64,000 nt of DNA from Ktedonobacter racemifer DSM 44963 (GTDB lineage: Bacteria; Chloroflexota; Ktedonobacteria; Ktedonobacterales; Ktedonobacteraceae): the NCBI RefSeq assembly GCF_000178855.1, contig NZ_ADVG01000003.1:2591341-2655340 (forward strand), in the 5' to 3' direction. Position 1 is the stretch's first letter; the number at the start of each line of letters is the position of its first letter. A program made the position numbers and the translations under genes. Below are positions 8,068 to 17,123 of the stretch, piece by piece. The notes below the pieces were generated by a model, which did not search any database, had not been told where the DNA came from, and saw nothing but the letters and a program-made list of their open reading frames with translations.

Positions 8068-9012
8068 ATGACAGCCATCGTCCACGCACGATCTGAGCAG
8101 CGGATCACCATCCGGCGGAACTCCCCGCTCCTGCATGTCCTGCTCTGGGAACTGCAGCGCTTCCGAGCCTCCCGCCTCTTCTGGTTTCAGGCTCTCGGCT
8201 TCTTCTGTTTCATGCTCTTCCTGATATGGGCTTTGCATGCGTCAGAGGGATTCACTACGGTGAGTAACAACGCGCAGATCAGCGTATTCGTTGCCGGAAC
8301 CAGCGCGCGAGGACTGCTTCACACGCTGCCAACCGTTCTGCTGGTGCTGGTGCTCTTTCTGCCCTTTGTCACAGCCGATGGCGTCACGCGAGATCGCTCC
8401 CGGCGCACCCACGAACTGCTGATGACGACCGCGTTGCCAACCTGGGCCTATGTCTGGGGCCGCTACCTGGCGGGCCTACTGCTGAGCCTGGGACTGGCCC
8501 TCCTGATGCTCGCCTCCACCCTGGGGATGGGCGGGCTGTTGTATCTGACTGTCGCCGATTATCCCTTGCCCCAAATGGGAGCCGTGCTGCTCCTCTGGGT
8601 GGGCATGGTCTTCCCGGCGACGATCCTGGTCAGCAGCTTCGGTTTCGCCCTGAGCACGTTGTTGCCGCGCCTGTCCACGCTGGTCAAAGTCGTGATCCTG
8701 GTGGGGTGGATCGTAGGGGCGCTGGTGATCCCTCGCGGGCTGGGCAACAATCCCACTCTTCCTGTCTGGTACGTCAATTGGGACCCAACCAGTGGGATCA
8801 CTACGCTTGGGCTGCTTACTTCGTACTCCATTCATCTCAGTCCCTCGATCACGAGCGAGGCGCAACTTCAGCAGCTCGTTCTCTCCATTGAGAACAAGAT
8901 GCCTGACCTCGCGGGCTGGTTCGTGCCGCATTTGGGGCTGGCCGGGCTCAGCCTGCTGCTGGTGCTGATCGCGGCCTTTGCCTTCAAGCGCACCCGCGAC
9001 GTACTCAAGTAA
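8068..9012 (+). CDS. ABC-2-type transporter permease, paralogue of the preceding gene
   Basis: 314 residues from ATG 8068, preceded by AAAGGAG at 8056-8062; an in-frame GTG at 8044 lacks a ribosome site. It shows the same order of segments as the 7013 gene: LFWFQALGFFCFMLFL, DRSRRTHELLMTTALP, the PVWYVNWDPTSG loop and the LAGLSLLLVLIAAFAF end. The two arose by tandem duplication and probably form a heterodimeric channel. The spacing to the previous gene is 47 bases and to the ATPase 49 bases, fitting one transcript. Confidence 0.88.
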   Translation: MTAIVHARSEQRITIRRNSPLLHVLLWELQRFRASRLFWFQALGFFCFMLFLIWALHASEGFTTVSNNAQISVFVAGTSARGLLHTLPTVLLVLVLFLPFVTADGVTRDRSRRTHELLMTTALPTWAYVWGRYLAGLLLSLGLALLMLASTLGMGGLLYLTVADYPLPQMGAVLLLWVGMVFPATILVSSFGFALSTLLPRLSTLVKVVILVGWIVGALVIPRGLGNNPTLPVWYVNWDPTSGITTLGLLTSYSIHLSPSITSEAQLQQLVLSIENKMPDLAGWFVPHLGLAGLSLLLVLIAAFAFKRTRDVLK

Positions 9013-9061
9013 GATGTTTGTGTGAAGTTGAAAGAACCAGGAAAAGAAAGAGAGAACCAAG

Positions 9062-9937
9062 ATGGAATTAACCATTGAACGCCTGAGCAAACGCTACAAA
9101 CAGCAGTGGGCACTACATCAGCTGTCGCTGCGGCTCTCGCCGGGAATGCTGGGGCTGGTGGGACCCAACGGCGCAGGCAAGACGAGCTTGATGCGCATGA
9201 TCGCGACCCTGCTGGAACCGACCGAGGGAACCATCCGCTGGAATGGGCAGGACATTCGCACCCACGGCCAGGCATTCCGGCAAGTGCTGGGTTATCTGCC
9301 CCAGGATTTTGGTGTCTATCCCGAGTTCACCGGACGCCAGTTCCTGCGCTACCTGGCCGCAATGAAAGGACACCCCTCTAAGCTTCTCAAGCAGCGCGTT
9401 GATGAGGTAGTAGAGATGGTGAATCTCGAGCAGGAGGCTGACCACAAGCTGCCTACCTATTCCGGCGGCATGAAGCAGCGCATCGGCATCGCCCAGGCCC
9501 TGCTCAACGATCCCGAACTCCTGATTGTTGATGAGCCAACCGCCGGTCTCGACCCCGCCGAACGCGTGCGCTTTCGCACCCTGCTCGCCAGTCTGACCCA
9601 CAATCGCATCATTATCTTGAGTACGCATATCATCAGTGATGTGGAAGCCGCAGCCAGCCGTCTGCTGCTTCTCCAGGAGGGGCGTATACTAACCGATGCA
9701 ACGCCTTCTGCGTTGTTGGCAAGAGCCGCAGGATCGGTCTGGAGTGTGACCGTCGATCAGGCTGCCGCCTTGCAGTTGCAAACGACCTATCAAGTGAGCG
9801 CGATGGTCAACCAGATGAGCGGTGTCACGCTACGCATTGTCAGTGCCATACGCCCGCATGGAGCTGCTATCCTCGTTGACCCGACCTTGGAAGAGGCGTA
9901 TCTGATGGCCACAGGCAGGCAAGCCGCCCAGGTCTAA
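9062..9937 (+). CDS. ABC transporter ATP-binding protein of the divergent exporter operon
   Basis: 291 residues. Walker A GPNGAGKT at 34-41, Q-loop Gln81 (LPQDFG), signature SGGMK at 135-139, Walker B LLIVDEP at 153-159 and the switch His in LSTHIISDVE are all present. The C-terminal about 80 residues form the extension typical of ABC-2 exporters of the CcmA/DrrA class. ATG at 9062 follows AAAGAGAGAACCAAG. It supplies ATP hydrolysis to the two permeases in front of it, all under probable control of the adjacent two-component system. Confidence 0.95.
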   Translation: MELTIERLSKRYKQQWALHQLSLRLSPGMLGLVGPNGAGKTSLMRMIATLLEPTEGTIRWNGQDIRTHGQAFRQVLGYLPQDFGVYPEFTGRQFLRYLAAMKGHPSKLLKQRVDEVVEMVNLEQEADHKLPTYSGGMKQRIGIAQALLNDPELLIVDEPTAGLDPAERVRFRTLLASLTHNRIIILSTHIISDVEAAASRLLLLQEGRILTDATPSALLARAAGSVWSVTVDQAAALQLQTTYQVSAMVNQMSGVTLRIVSAIRPHGAAILVDPTLEEAYLMATGRQAAQV

Positions 9938-10448
9938 CTGGCGGCAGGACATCGCGTCAGGAGCAACCTGTTTCGCCTTTCTTCTCTTTCCCAGGTTTTG
10001 GCGAGGAAACGGGTTGCCCCTTGAAAGACAGATGATCTATCGCCCCTCTTCACCTTATCTACAACTGTAGGACTAAGCAAAAGAGGGAAGAGGTAGCATG
10101 GAAAGTAATTGACGGAAAAATGGGTGCTTGCAGGCCTCTTTGAGTACCAGCGCCGGAGGAAAAGGCGCTTTGCCTGACGAAATGAAGGGCTTCCACCCAA
10201 CACCGACGTGTATCCTGGTCTCCAGCACATCTCGAAATCCTTTTTTAGCTCCTTGTACAGCTATTGCGGTTCGCTTAGCGGGAAAAACACCGGGGAAAAA
10301 TGTCGGGACCCCCTCTTGCTTCAGATGGCATATCACGAGCGACATTATCCGCAGGAATCTCGTCCGTGACGGCGATGCAATCCGTGCTGAAACAGCTTCC
10401 GCCGCCATCATCGGCTCAGATGACACGCGTAGTGCGCGCGTCATCTGC
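9938..10448. other. Non-coding stretch between convergent ABC operon and multi-PAS kinase
   Basis: Two transcripts end here from opposite sides. Open frames of 77-127 codons exist on both strands but have no ribosome sites, no recognisable motifs and mutual overlap. No good hairpin terminator was found by eye. Confidence 0.5.
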
Positions 10449-12932
10449 TCAGGCATCCCTCTTGCGGGGTAGGGTCACGGTAAAGGTCGATCCTTTTCCG
10501 ACTTCACTGTCCACCGTGATGGTTCCCCTGTGACGCTTGACGATCTCCGCCACAATGTAGAGCCCCATGCCTAGGCCGTGTATCGCCTTCTGCTTCGGAT
10601 CGGTGACCCGATAGAACCGGTCAAAAATCTTGTCGCACTGCTCTCGTGGGATGCCCAGGCCATGGTCACGCACCTGGATGGTGACCGCATCTTCGGAGGC
10701 ACTCAGATCCATCTCAACCGTCTTGGCGTCCGGAGAATACTTGATCGCATTACTGATCAGATTGATGAAGACCTGTCCGAGCCGATCGCGATCCCCGATC
10801 AGGCTGGTTTCCACGATGCCACGCACCACGATGCGATGGCTCGGACTGGTCTGCTGCATGGTCTCGGTGATCTCCCGCAGCAACGCATCCAGATTGACTG
10901 TCTCCTGAAGGTACTCCAGCCTGCCCGCCTGGATCTTGGAGACATCCAATAACTCGTCCACCAATCGGGTGACTTTGTTGATCTGGCCCTCCATATTGGA
11001 GAGGGCCGGAGCCGAAGCCGGGATGCCTTGCTTTGCCAGTTGCCGGTGCAGCAGGGCGGTCTGCAGTTTCAAGGCGGTGAGCGGGGTCTTGAGTTCATGG
11101 CTGGCCATACTGATAAAGGCATCCTTGCGTTGCTCCAGTTCCTTGCGGGCCGAATTATCCAGCACAAAGCTGATGGTCTGGCGCGGACGCTCCTGGAAGA
11201 TGACGCTTCCCACCAACACCGGCAGGCGACTGCCGTCTTTACAGATCACCTCGGTTTCAAGGGGCGTATGCTGCCCGCGTGCGTTGACCTCCTGGATCGC
11301 ACGCTCAAAGAAAGACGCATGTTCCGGGGGAGTGATCTTCACCCGGTTCAGCGTTTTGCTCCGCATATCCTCCTGGGTATAGCCGGTCAGGTGAAGAAAC
11401 GCCTCATTGGCTTCCACCAGCACTTCCTCCTCTCCCTCGACAGAAACAATCCCGATAATATTGGAGTCGATGAGGGCGCGAATGCGCTCCTGGCTTTGGC
11501 GCAAGGCTTCCTCAATGCGCTTCTGGTCCTCAATATCGGTGTTGGTGCCAAACCACCTCACGATCTGGCCCGTTTCATCGCGCACCGGCGTACCGCGGGC
11601 TAAAAACCAGCGATACTCTCCCGTTTGGCCATTTCTGAGACGACATTCGCTCTCAAAGGGTTCACCTGTTTCGAGTGTCTGATGCCGAAGAGCCAGAATA
11701 CCTTCAGCCTCCTCAGGATGCAAGAACTGACGCCATCCATGGCCTTGGAGTTGCTCAAAAGCGGCATGCGTATACTCACAATAGCGCTGATTACAGTAGT
11801 CAAGACGGTTATCTGCTCGCGTCGTCCACACCAACTGTGGGACCGTTTCGGCCAGCACGCGCAAGTTCTCCTCGCTTTCTTTGAGCTGCTGCTCGGCCCG
11901 TTTTTGCTCCTCAATGTCGGTACAGGTGCCAAACCATTTGATGACCTGGCCGGTTTCATCGCACACCGGCATACCGCGAGTTAAGAACCAGCGATAGCAG
12001 CCCGTCTGGCCCTCTCGGAGACGAAACTCGACCTCATAGGGGATGCCCGTGCGGAACGCGTGATCGAGAGTAACCCGTTCGCGCTCCTTATCATCTGGGT
12101 GCAAAAGGTAATGCCATCCATGACCAAGCAGTTGCTCCCGCGTGGTCTGGCCATAGTCACAAGCCCGTTGATTTACGTAGTCAACCCAGCTATCGGGTTG
12201 CACTCTCCACACCAACTGTGGGACCGTTTCGGCCAGAGTCTGCCAGTTCTCCTCGCTTTCTTTGAGCCGCTGTTCTGTCCGTTTCTGCTCGTCGATATCG
12301 GTGCACGTGCCAAACCACTTGACGAGCTGGCCTGCTTCATCATATACCGGCATGGCGCGCGTTAAGAACCAGCGATACGTTCCCGTCTGGCTATTTCTGA
12401 GGCGCTCTTCGTGCTCATACATTTCTCCCGTGTCCTGAGCATGCTGCCGGTGAGCTCGTGCGCCTTCACGATCGTCGGGATGGATGAATTGAAGATAAGC
12501 CCATCGGTCGCTTTGTGTTTGCTCAACCGTGAACCCGATGTAGTCACGCCAGCGCTGGTTCGTGTACTCGTTCTGGTTGTTGGGTCGTGCCACCATCACC
12601 AACTGTGGCAGCGTTTCGGCCAGCACCCGCCAGTTCTCCTCGCTGGCTTTGAGCTGCTGTTCAGCCTGTTTCCGGTCCTCGATGTCGGTACAAGTGCCAA
12701 ACCAGTGCAGGATCGTCCCCTGGTTATCTTTGCGTGGCATGCCGCGGGCTAAGAACCAGCGATAGGCTCCGGTTCTCCCCTGCTGCATGCGATACTCCAC
12801 TTCATAGAGCGTCTGGGTGCGAATGGCGGTCTGCCACGCCTCCAGGGTGCGTTGTCGGTCAGCAGGATGCAGACACGCGATCCACCTGTCTCCTTGTAAT
12901 TGTTCGGGGGTCATGGTGGGGTAGTGTTGCAA
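10449..12932 (-). CDS. Soluble multi-PAS hybrid-free histidine kinase, 5' end replaced by a MITE
   Basis: 827 codons, but the apparent TTG start at 12932 lies inside the MITE 12919-13082; native coding begins near 12918 (MTPEQLQGD). It contains the second half of one PAS unit, three complete PAS/PAC units ending in the repeated GTCTDIEDRKQ/EEQKR pattern (W-F-G-T-x-T-D-I), a more divergent PAS unit (RIRALIDSNIIGIV), HisKA with His612 in MASHELKTPL, and HATPase_c with N-box NLISNAIKY and G boxes DHGLGIP and GLGMGLYI. No membrane helix is seen. Alignment with the kinase at 55658 shows that about 60 residues of the first visible PAS fold, and anything before it, are missing. It may still be expressed from an ATG at 12915. 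Input is probably cytoplasmic redox, gas or small-molecule signals; no receiver partner is next to it. Confidence 0.88.
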   Translation of the reverse strand: MQHYPTMTPEQLQGDRWIACLHPADRQRTLEAWQTAIRTQTLYEVEYRMQQGRTGAYRWFLARGMPRKDNQGTILHWFGTCTDIEDRKQAEQQLKASEENWRVLAETLPQLVMVARPNNQNEYTNQRWRDYIGFTVEQTQSDRWAYLQFIHPDDREGARAHRQHAQDTGEMYEHEERLRNSQTGTYRWFLTRAMPVYDEAGQLVKWFGTCTDIDEQKRTEQRLKESEENWQTLAETVPQLVWRVQPDSWVDYVNQRACDYGQTTREQLLGHGWHYLLHPDDKERERVTLDHAFRTGIPYEVEFRLREGQTGCYRWFLTRGMPVCDETGQVIKWFGTCTDIEEQKRAEQQLKESEENLRVLAETVPQLVWTTRADNRLDYCNQRYCEYTHAAFEQLQGHGWRQFLHPEEAEGILALRHQTLETGEPFESECRLRNGQTGEYRWFLARGTPVRDETGQIVRWFGTNTDIEDQKRIEEALRQSQERIRALIDSNIIGIVSVEGEEEVLVEANEAFLHLTGYTQEDMRSKTLNRVKITPPEHASFFERAIQEVNARGQHTPLETEVICKDGSRLPVLVGSVIFQERPRQTISFVLDNSARKELEQRKDAFISMASHELKTPLTALKLQTALLHRQLAKQGIPASAPALSNMEGQINKVTRLVDELLDVSKIQAGRLEYLQETVNLDALLREITETMQQTSPSHRIVVRGIVETSLIGDRDRLGQVFINLISNAIKYSPDAKTVEMDLSASEDAVTIQVRDHGLGIPREQCDKIFDRFYRVTDPKQKAIHGLGMGLYIVAEIVKRHRGTITVDSEVGKGSTFTVTLPRKRDA

Positions 12933-13082
12933 AAAATTTTAAGCTCATCAAAATGATACGCATTCGAAAATCGTATCGATGTAATAAATGCAAAAGGTGC
13001 ACATCTTTTATCAAAAAAGGTTTCTTCTACCGCAAATCTAACCCTTATTTTGATGAGCTTAAAATTTTTTGCAACGCTACCC
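12919..13082. mobile_element. MITE with about 36-bp near-perfect terminal inverted repeats
   Basis: The left end GGGTAGTGTTGCAAAAAATT continues to TTAAGCTCATCAAAAT. The right end is its reverse complement with a single T/C difference (GTAGCGTTGC). The 164-bp element has no coding capacity; its interior, GATACGCATTCGAAAATCG onward, is AT-rich. It separates the kinase gene from the ISKra4 remnant. No clear target duplication (flanks CATGGTG and AAAGAGT). A full-length parent element is not present in the window. Confidence 0.85.
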
Positions 13083-13905
13083 AAAGAGTGTCGATATTCC
13101 GGCAGAAATTAAAGTGTGGCGACAAGCGCATCCCACCGCCGCCTTTGTCGAAATCGAAGAGGAAGTCCATACGCGCCTGATGGAACTGGAAGCGCACGTC
13201 TTGCAAGATGCAGCCTTGGCAAGCGAGCGTCGAGCATGGGACCGATCAATGGACACTCCTGCTCCATTGTGCCCCACCTGCGCCGTTCCATTGCAAGCAC
13301 GAGGCAAGCGAGAGCGGACGTTGCACAGCAATGGAGGCCAGAGGTGACCTTGAGCCGCACCTACAGCATCTGCCTCAGATGTGGGTCCAGTCTTTTTCCC
13401 CTCAATGAAGAGCTCGTACTGCTGCCAGGTCACCTGGTACCTCGACAACAAAAACACCTGACCCATTTGGCATGCTTCATGCCCTTCGAGAAAGCTGCTT
13501 AGAAGCTTGAAACCCTCCTGGGAGTGCGAGCGACCAAGGAGGCTACCCGTTGTCTAACCGAGCGCATGGGAAGCTTGCATGGAAGCGACCGACGCTGCTG
13601 ATAATGATACCCCCTCCTTTTCTCTAGCCACCGATCAGCCTGCCCCCAAACGATGCGTCATGAGTACCGATTGAGCCATGATTTTTCTGATCCAATAAGC
13701 AGGGGAGCGAAGTGCGTACCCTAGGCATCGGAGAACCTCATGTGGGACCCGGTTCCGATGGTGAACCGCAGATCCATGTGGGGTACCTCTTGTATGTGTC
13801 TCATCTCTGCGATGCCTTCACCTTTCTCCAATACGTATCGGGGAGATCCAACAGCGCAAATTTCTGGAGGTGATGGGAGTCTGTAGCGTCACGACGGGAA
13901 AATCG
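13083..13905 (+). pseudogene. Degraded ISKra4-type transposase, several frameshifts and stops
   Basis: Reading across frames gives successive pieces in the order of an ISKra4-family transposase. They are IPAEIKVWRQAHPTAAFVEI (in the frame opening at 13069), CPTCAVPLQARGKRERTLHS (zinc-ribbon part), then after a frame change VTLSRTYSICLRCGSSLFPL, LACFMPFEKAA, LETLLGVRATKEATRCLTER, then PAPKRCVMSTDGAM with a 1-base lesion, GEVRTLGIGEP, QIHVGYLLYVSHLCDAFTF, and EIQQRKFLEVMGVCSVT. Stops at 13345-13347 and about 13500, plus the frame changes, rule out function. The N-terminus touches the MITE at 13082 and the C-terminus is lost before the HxlR gene. Family assignment rests on motif order remembered from ISKra4 proteins. 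Confidence 0.75.
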
Positions 13906-13908
13906 CCA

Positions 13909-14343
13909 TTAGTGTTGCTCTCTCTGCTGCACCAACGAAGCTACCTGCTCTTGAACAGAGATATGTTCAGTTTGATCGTGCTTAACGCGAGCCTCTTTGA
14001 CCTCGTCTAAATGCTCTTCTGCCCAAATGCGTAAAGCGGTGATTGGCTCAATTAATGTCTGACCCAGCGTTGTCAGAGAGTACTCCACGCGAGGCGGGAC
14101 AACTGGATAGACCACGCGTTGTACCAGCCCATTGCGCTCCATGTCACGAAGCGTCTGCGAAAGCATCTTTTTAGAGATACCATCGATTTGCGTGAGTAAC
14201 TGGCTAAAGCGCTTTGTGCCACCTTCTAGTGCATAAATGACTAGGGCCGTCCACTGGTCTGCAATGAGGTGGAGCACCTGCCGCGAGGTGCAGGTAGCTA
14301 AAAAGATATTTGATTGTGGCTGCTTCTTGTTGCTGGTAACCAT
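13909..14343 (-). CDS. HxlR-family transcriptional regulator
   Basis: 144 residues. The central winged helix shows the family pattern: SRQVLHLIADQWTALVIYAL, GTKRFSQLLTQIDGISKKML (part of the recognition region), LRDMERNGLVQRVVYP and VPPRVEYSLTTLGQTL. HxlR proteins are dimeric repressors or activators that often respond to reactive electrophiles or quinones. The gene is divergent from the quinone-oxidoreductase-like gene at 14493, with 149 bases between the starts, so that gene is the probable target and autoregulation is likely. Unlike thiol-sensing relatives, it has a single early cysteine (ATCTSRQ), in the position used for redox sensing by YodB/QorR-type members. Confidence 0.93.
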   Translation of the reverse strand: MVTSNKKQPQSNIFLATCTSRQVLHLIADQWTALVIYALEGGTKRFSQLLTQIDGISKKMLSQTLRDMERNGLVQRVVYPVVPPRVEYSLTTLGQTLIEPITALRIWAEEHLDEVKEARVKHDQTEHISVQEQVASLVQQREQH

Positions 14344-14345
14344 AG

Positions 14346-14371
14346 AGTTACTCTACCACTTTTTAGTTACT
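14346..14371. promoter_or_regulatory. Direct repeat AGTTACT, candidate HxlR operator
   Basis: AGTTACT occurs at 14346-14352 and 14365-14371, just upstream of the HxlR start and in the shared promoter region of the oxidoreductase gene. Related GTTAC-type half-sites are known from HxlR operators. The spacing of 19 bases is close to two helical turns. Assignment is by position only. Confidence 0.4.
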
Positions 14372-14492
14372 TCTTACAAGCTAGAAGGCTATCAGTTATA
14401 GTACACATAGCATCGGTGAAGAGAAACGATACCGTTGAAAAAGACTCCATCATCGATAACATGAACTTAATAAAAAAGAGAAGGGAAAACCT

Positions 14493-15416
14493 ATGTTTGC
14501 TATTGTGAATACGCCCAAAGGGGTCGCGCCGCTTGAAATACGTGAGGTGGCCGAGCCGAAGGCGGCTTCCAATGAAGTGATAGTGGAAGTTCGAGCCTTT
14601 TCATTGAACCGGGGAGAACTGGCTTTGCTTGCTATGCGTCCTGAAGGATGGCGACCCGGCCAGGATATTGCAGGCATTGTTGTTCAGCGAGCCGCCGATG
14701 GCAGTGGGCCGGATGTCGGGACGCGTGTGGTAGGAATGGCAGAGCAAGAGGGATGGGCGCAGCGTGTCGCTGTGGCGACAGATCGTCTGACCACCTTGCC
14801 AGAAAATATCAGCTTCGCACAGGCCGCCGCTCTGCCAATGGCTGGCCATACGGCACTCCGTATCCTCCGTTTTAGCGACCCTCTGGAAGGCAAGCGGGTA
14901 CTGATTACGGGGGCCGCTGGCGGTGTCGGCCATTTCGCTGTTCAGATTGCCGCACTGGGTGGGGCGGAGGTGACAGGCGTGGTTGGGCGCCCTGAACGCG
15001 CGACTGGCTTACGCGAACTTGGGGCAAGCGATGTAGTGACACAGGTAGAACAGGCTAGAGGCCCCTTTGACCTGATTTTAGAGTCGGTGGGTGGCGCTTC
15101 TCTGACTGCCGCTCTCGGCCTGGTGGCCCCTCATGGAACGGTTGTCGTGTTCGGCAACTCTTCGGGAGAGGATACTCCCTTCAACCTGTACAACCTGTTT
15201 GGGCATGAAGGGGTGCGTCTGCAAACCTTCTTCTCGTTCAATCCTGGCACCTCAACATCCTTGAGTACAGACCTTGCCCAACTGGTGGCTCTTGTGGAGG
15301 CAGGCAAACTGACAGTACCACTTGGCCTGGAGCGTGATTGGAGTGAACTGGCTCTGGCACTGCCCGCGCTGCAAAGTCGGCAGGTGCTGGGTAAAGCGAC
15401 CTTCCATGTTCGATAA
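14493..15416 (+). CDS. MDR-superfamily quinone oxidoreductase-like enzyme
   Basis: 307 residues. An N-terminal GroES-like domain (EVIVEVRAFSLNRGELALL, PGQDIAGIVV) is followed by a Rossmann domain with RVLITGAAGGVGHFAVQIAA, the NADPH-binding A-x-x-G-x-G pattern of quinone oxidoreductases. No structural or catalytic zinc ligands are seen, as expected for the QOR branch. Role: NADPH-dependent reduction of quinones or other electrophiles in the cytoplasm. Divergent from and probably controlled by the HxlR regulator. ATG 14493 is preceded by GAGAAGGGAAAACCT. Length and motifs are complete. Confidence 0.92.
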   Translation: MFAIVNTPKGVAPLEIREVAEPKAASNEVIVEVRAFSLNRGELALLAMRPEGWRPGQDIAGIVVQRAADGSGPDVGTRVVGMAEQEGWAQRVAVATDRLTTLPENISFAQAAALPMAGHTALRILRFSDPLEGKRVLITGAAGGVGHFAVQIAALGGAEVTGVVGRPERATGLRELGASDVVTQVEQARGPFDLILESVGGASLTAALGLVAPHGTVVVFGNSSGEDTPFNLYNLFGHEGVRLQTFFSFNPGTSTSLSTDLAQLVALVEAGKLTVPLGLERDWSELALALPALQSRQVLGKATFHVR

Positions 15417-15932
15417 GGAGGGGCCATGCGGCTCTGGTAACCTGAACGGCAGCACCAGTGACAGTAACGGAACCTGCCACTGGTGCCGTATCTCTGCACA
15501 ACAGGCGAGGGCTATGATAGTCCTACCGGCTTGAGCACATCGAACAGCGCTGGAGCCTTCTAGCAAGCCACCGATGGATAGACGTGTCTGAGATACCCAA
15601 GTCACGGGCCACTTGCGCAATCAATTTTCCACTCGTTTGCGCAAATTGACCTTGACCCGTTTTCGTGGAGCTTGAGCGCTGCAATTAGGTGTTGAAGCAC
15701 AACAAGGAAATTGTCAAGTCCCTGTGAGCCGGCCAAAAAGAACTCATCAAATTCAGGACAAAATGTTTCCCTCCCTTGCGCTTGAGAACAAGTCTGAACT
15801 GCCTGAGAATGCCTACCAGTCAGGGTGGGGGGTCTTTCACGGGTAGGTTTTTAAGCTGAACAAGCGAAGGGACGTGGCTCTCTGATAGGATGAAGAACCC
15901 TTCAACAACTTCATTCTCTCAGGAGGAGAACC
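15417..15932. other. Intergenic stretch with IS fragments
   Basis: It contains a hairpin CACCAGTG (15453-15460) / CACTGGTG (15478-15485) shortly after the oxidoreductase stop, which may act as a terminator, and the IS3 orfA fragment at 15523-15648. The remainder, up to the GGAGGAG ribosome site of the next transposase (15923-15929), has no recognised feature. Confidence 0.5.
15523..15648 (-). pseudogene. IS3-family orfA fragment
   Basis: The frame QFAQTSGKLIAQVARDLGIS continues to DTSIHRWLARR and then a stop. This matches the helix-turn-helix core of OrfA of the IS3 element at 26 kb (LAQTSGKPIAQIARELGIS). Only about 30 residues of similarity remain; the start and the downstream orfB are missing. 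Confidence 0.75.
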
Positions 15933-16463
15933 ATGTCCCATACAGAGACCATAGCATATTGGCAAAGAGAAATCAGCGGGCATATGCCCCATCTGAGTCG
16001 TCCACAGGCAGCCGTTTTGGCCTTATGGAGTTATGGCATGGTCTTGAGCAAATCCAGTGGGATCACCACCATTGTCAGTTTCCTTGCCAAAGTGCTTGCC
16101 TGTCCCAAAAACACCCTGCGGCAACGGCTGCGAGAATGGTGTTATGACGCCAAGGATAAAGCGGGCAGGAAGCGAGCGGAACTGGATCTGGAAGCTTGTT
16201 TTGCGCCATTACTGGGCTGGATTGTGAGTTGCTGGGCCTCGCAAGAGCATCAGCTCGCCCTGGCACTGGATGCGACCACATTATCAAGTCGCTTCACGGT
16301 CCTGGCAATCAGCGTGCAATATCGAGGCTGTGCCATCCCAGTAGCCTGGTACGTGATGCCAGCCCATCAAAAGGGGGCATGGCGTCCACAGTGGGAAGCG
16401 TTACTGCAGGCCATCGCCCCAAGCATTCCTAGTGCAGACTCAAAAAAGCTCTTGTTTAAGTAG
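15933..16463 (+). pseudogene. N-terminal part of a DDE transposase (IS4-like), truncated
   Basis: 176 residues with the ordered pieces SRPQAAVLALWSYGMVLSKS, CPKNTLRQRLREWCYD, the first catalytic Asp in LALDATTLSSRF, and GCAIPVAWYVMPAHQKGAW. The frame then ends in unrelated sequence (SADSKKLLFK). The second Asp and the Glu region with Y-(2)-R-(3)-E-(6)-K are absent, so the product cannot transpose. The start ATG follows CAGGAGGAGAACC, an excellent ribosome site. Family IS4 or a close relative is inferred from the ALDATTL/IPVAW pattern. Confidence 0.75.
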
Positions 16464-16895
16464 TTCCGCCTGTTCACACAACCGAGAAATTTTTGGCAAT
16501 GAAGTCTATGCCCCACCTTGGAAGGCGATGATCAGCACTTGACACAGAGCAACTTCGCATGGTAGTCTCTATCCAGGCACACTATCAAGAGATCGAAGAG
16601 CAAGGAAATATCATGAAGCAGAGTGTACTCCTCCAACAGACATCTGTTGTCAACGTCATCGCTCATTCTCCCGCTGCAAACGCGCTGCATGGGGCGCAAT
16701 AGCGAGAGAAGAGTGAGAGAAGAGACTACCATGCGAGAGAGGCATAACCATCTGAGACCGTGATGGTATGACTTATCTTTCTGCTCCGATACTCTTACCC
16801 GTTTTTTCCCTTCTCCGGTAACACAGCATATCTTTTCCGCACTGCGCATCCTTCCCTACACAGGTATTCAGACCTGAATTACCTCTACCATTTGC
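16464..16895. other. No gene recognised
   Basis: A 105-codon frame on the minus strand (16849-16532) has no ribosome site, no domain and an unusual Cys/Leu-rich composition; it is treated as chance. This stretch is probably the scar between the truncated transposase and the truncated MFS gene. Confidence 0.5.
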
Positions 16896-16913
16896 GTGCG
16901 CGAAAGGATTGAT

Positions 16914-17123
16914 ATGCTTCATCGTTGTCAAAAGTGTCTGGCACTTTTCCGCCAGCGCTTTCTTCTCATTAATCGCAGCTACACAGTATTGTGGGTAGGA
17001 AGCACTATCTCGTTCATCGGTGACATTCTTTTTATGACTGTCCTCACTTTATGGATTGGAACGCTCCTTCATAACCAGAGCTATGCACCACTGGCCACTA
17101 GTGGTAACGGAGGGCAACGATGA
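16914..17123 (+). pseudogene. N-terminal fragment of an MFS transporter
   Basis: The frame reads LFRQRFLLINRSYTVLWVGS then TISFIGDILFMTVLTLWIGT, the typical cytoplasmic start and first membrane helix of an MFS drug efflux protein. It diverges after SYAPLA and stops at 17123. The remaining about eleven helices are absent. Its TGA overlaps the ATG of the following phosphotransferase (ATGA at 17120-17123), so the junction fused a foreign gene to this frame. Confidence 0.75.

Noticed and set aside
16532..16849. 105-codon minus-strand frame
   Set aside because: No start site, no domain, odd Cys/Leu composition; lies in a scar region.
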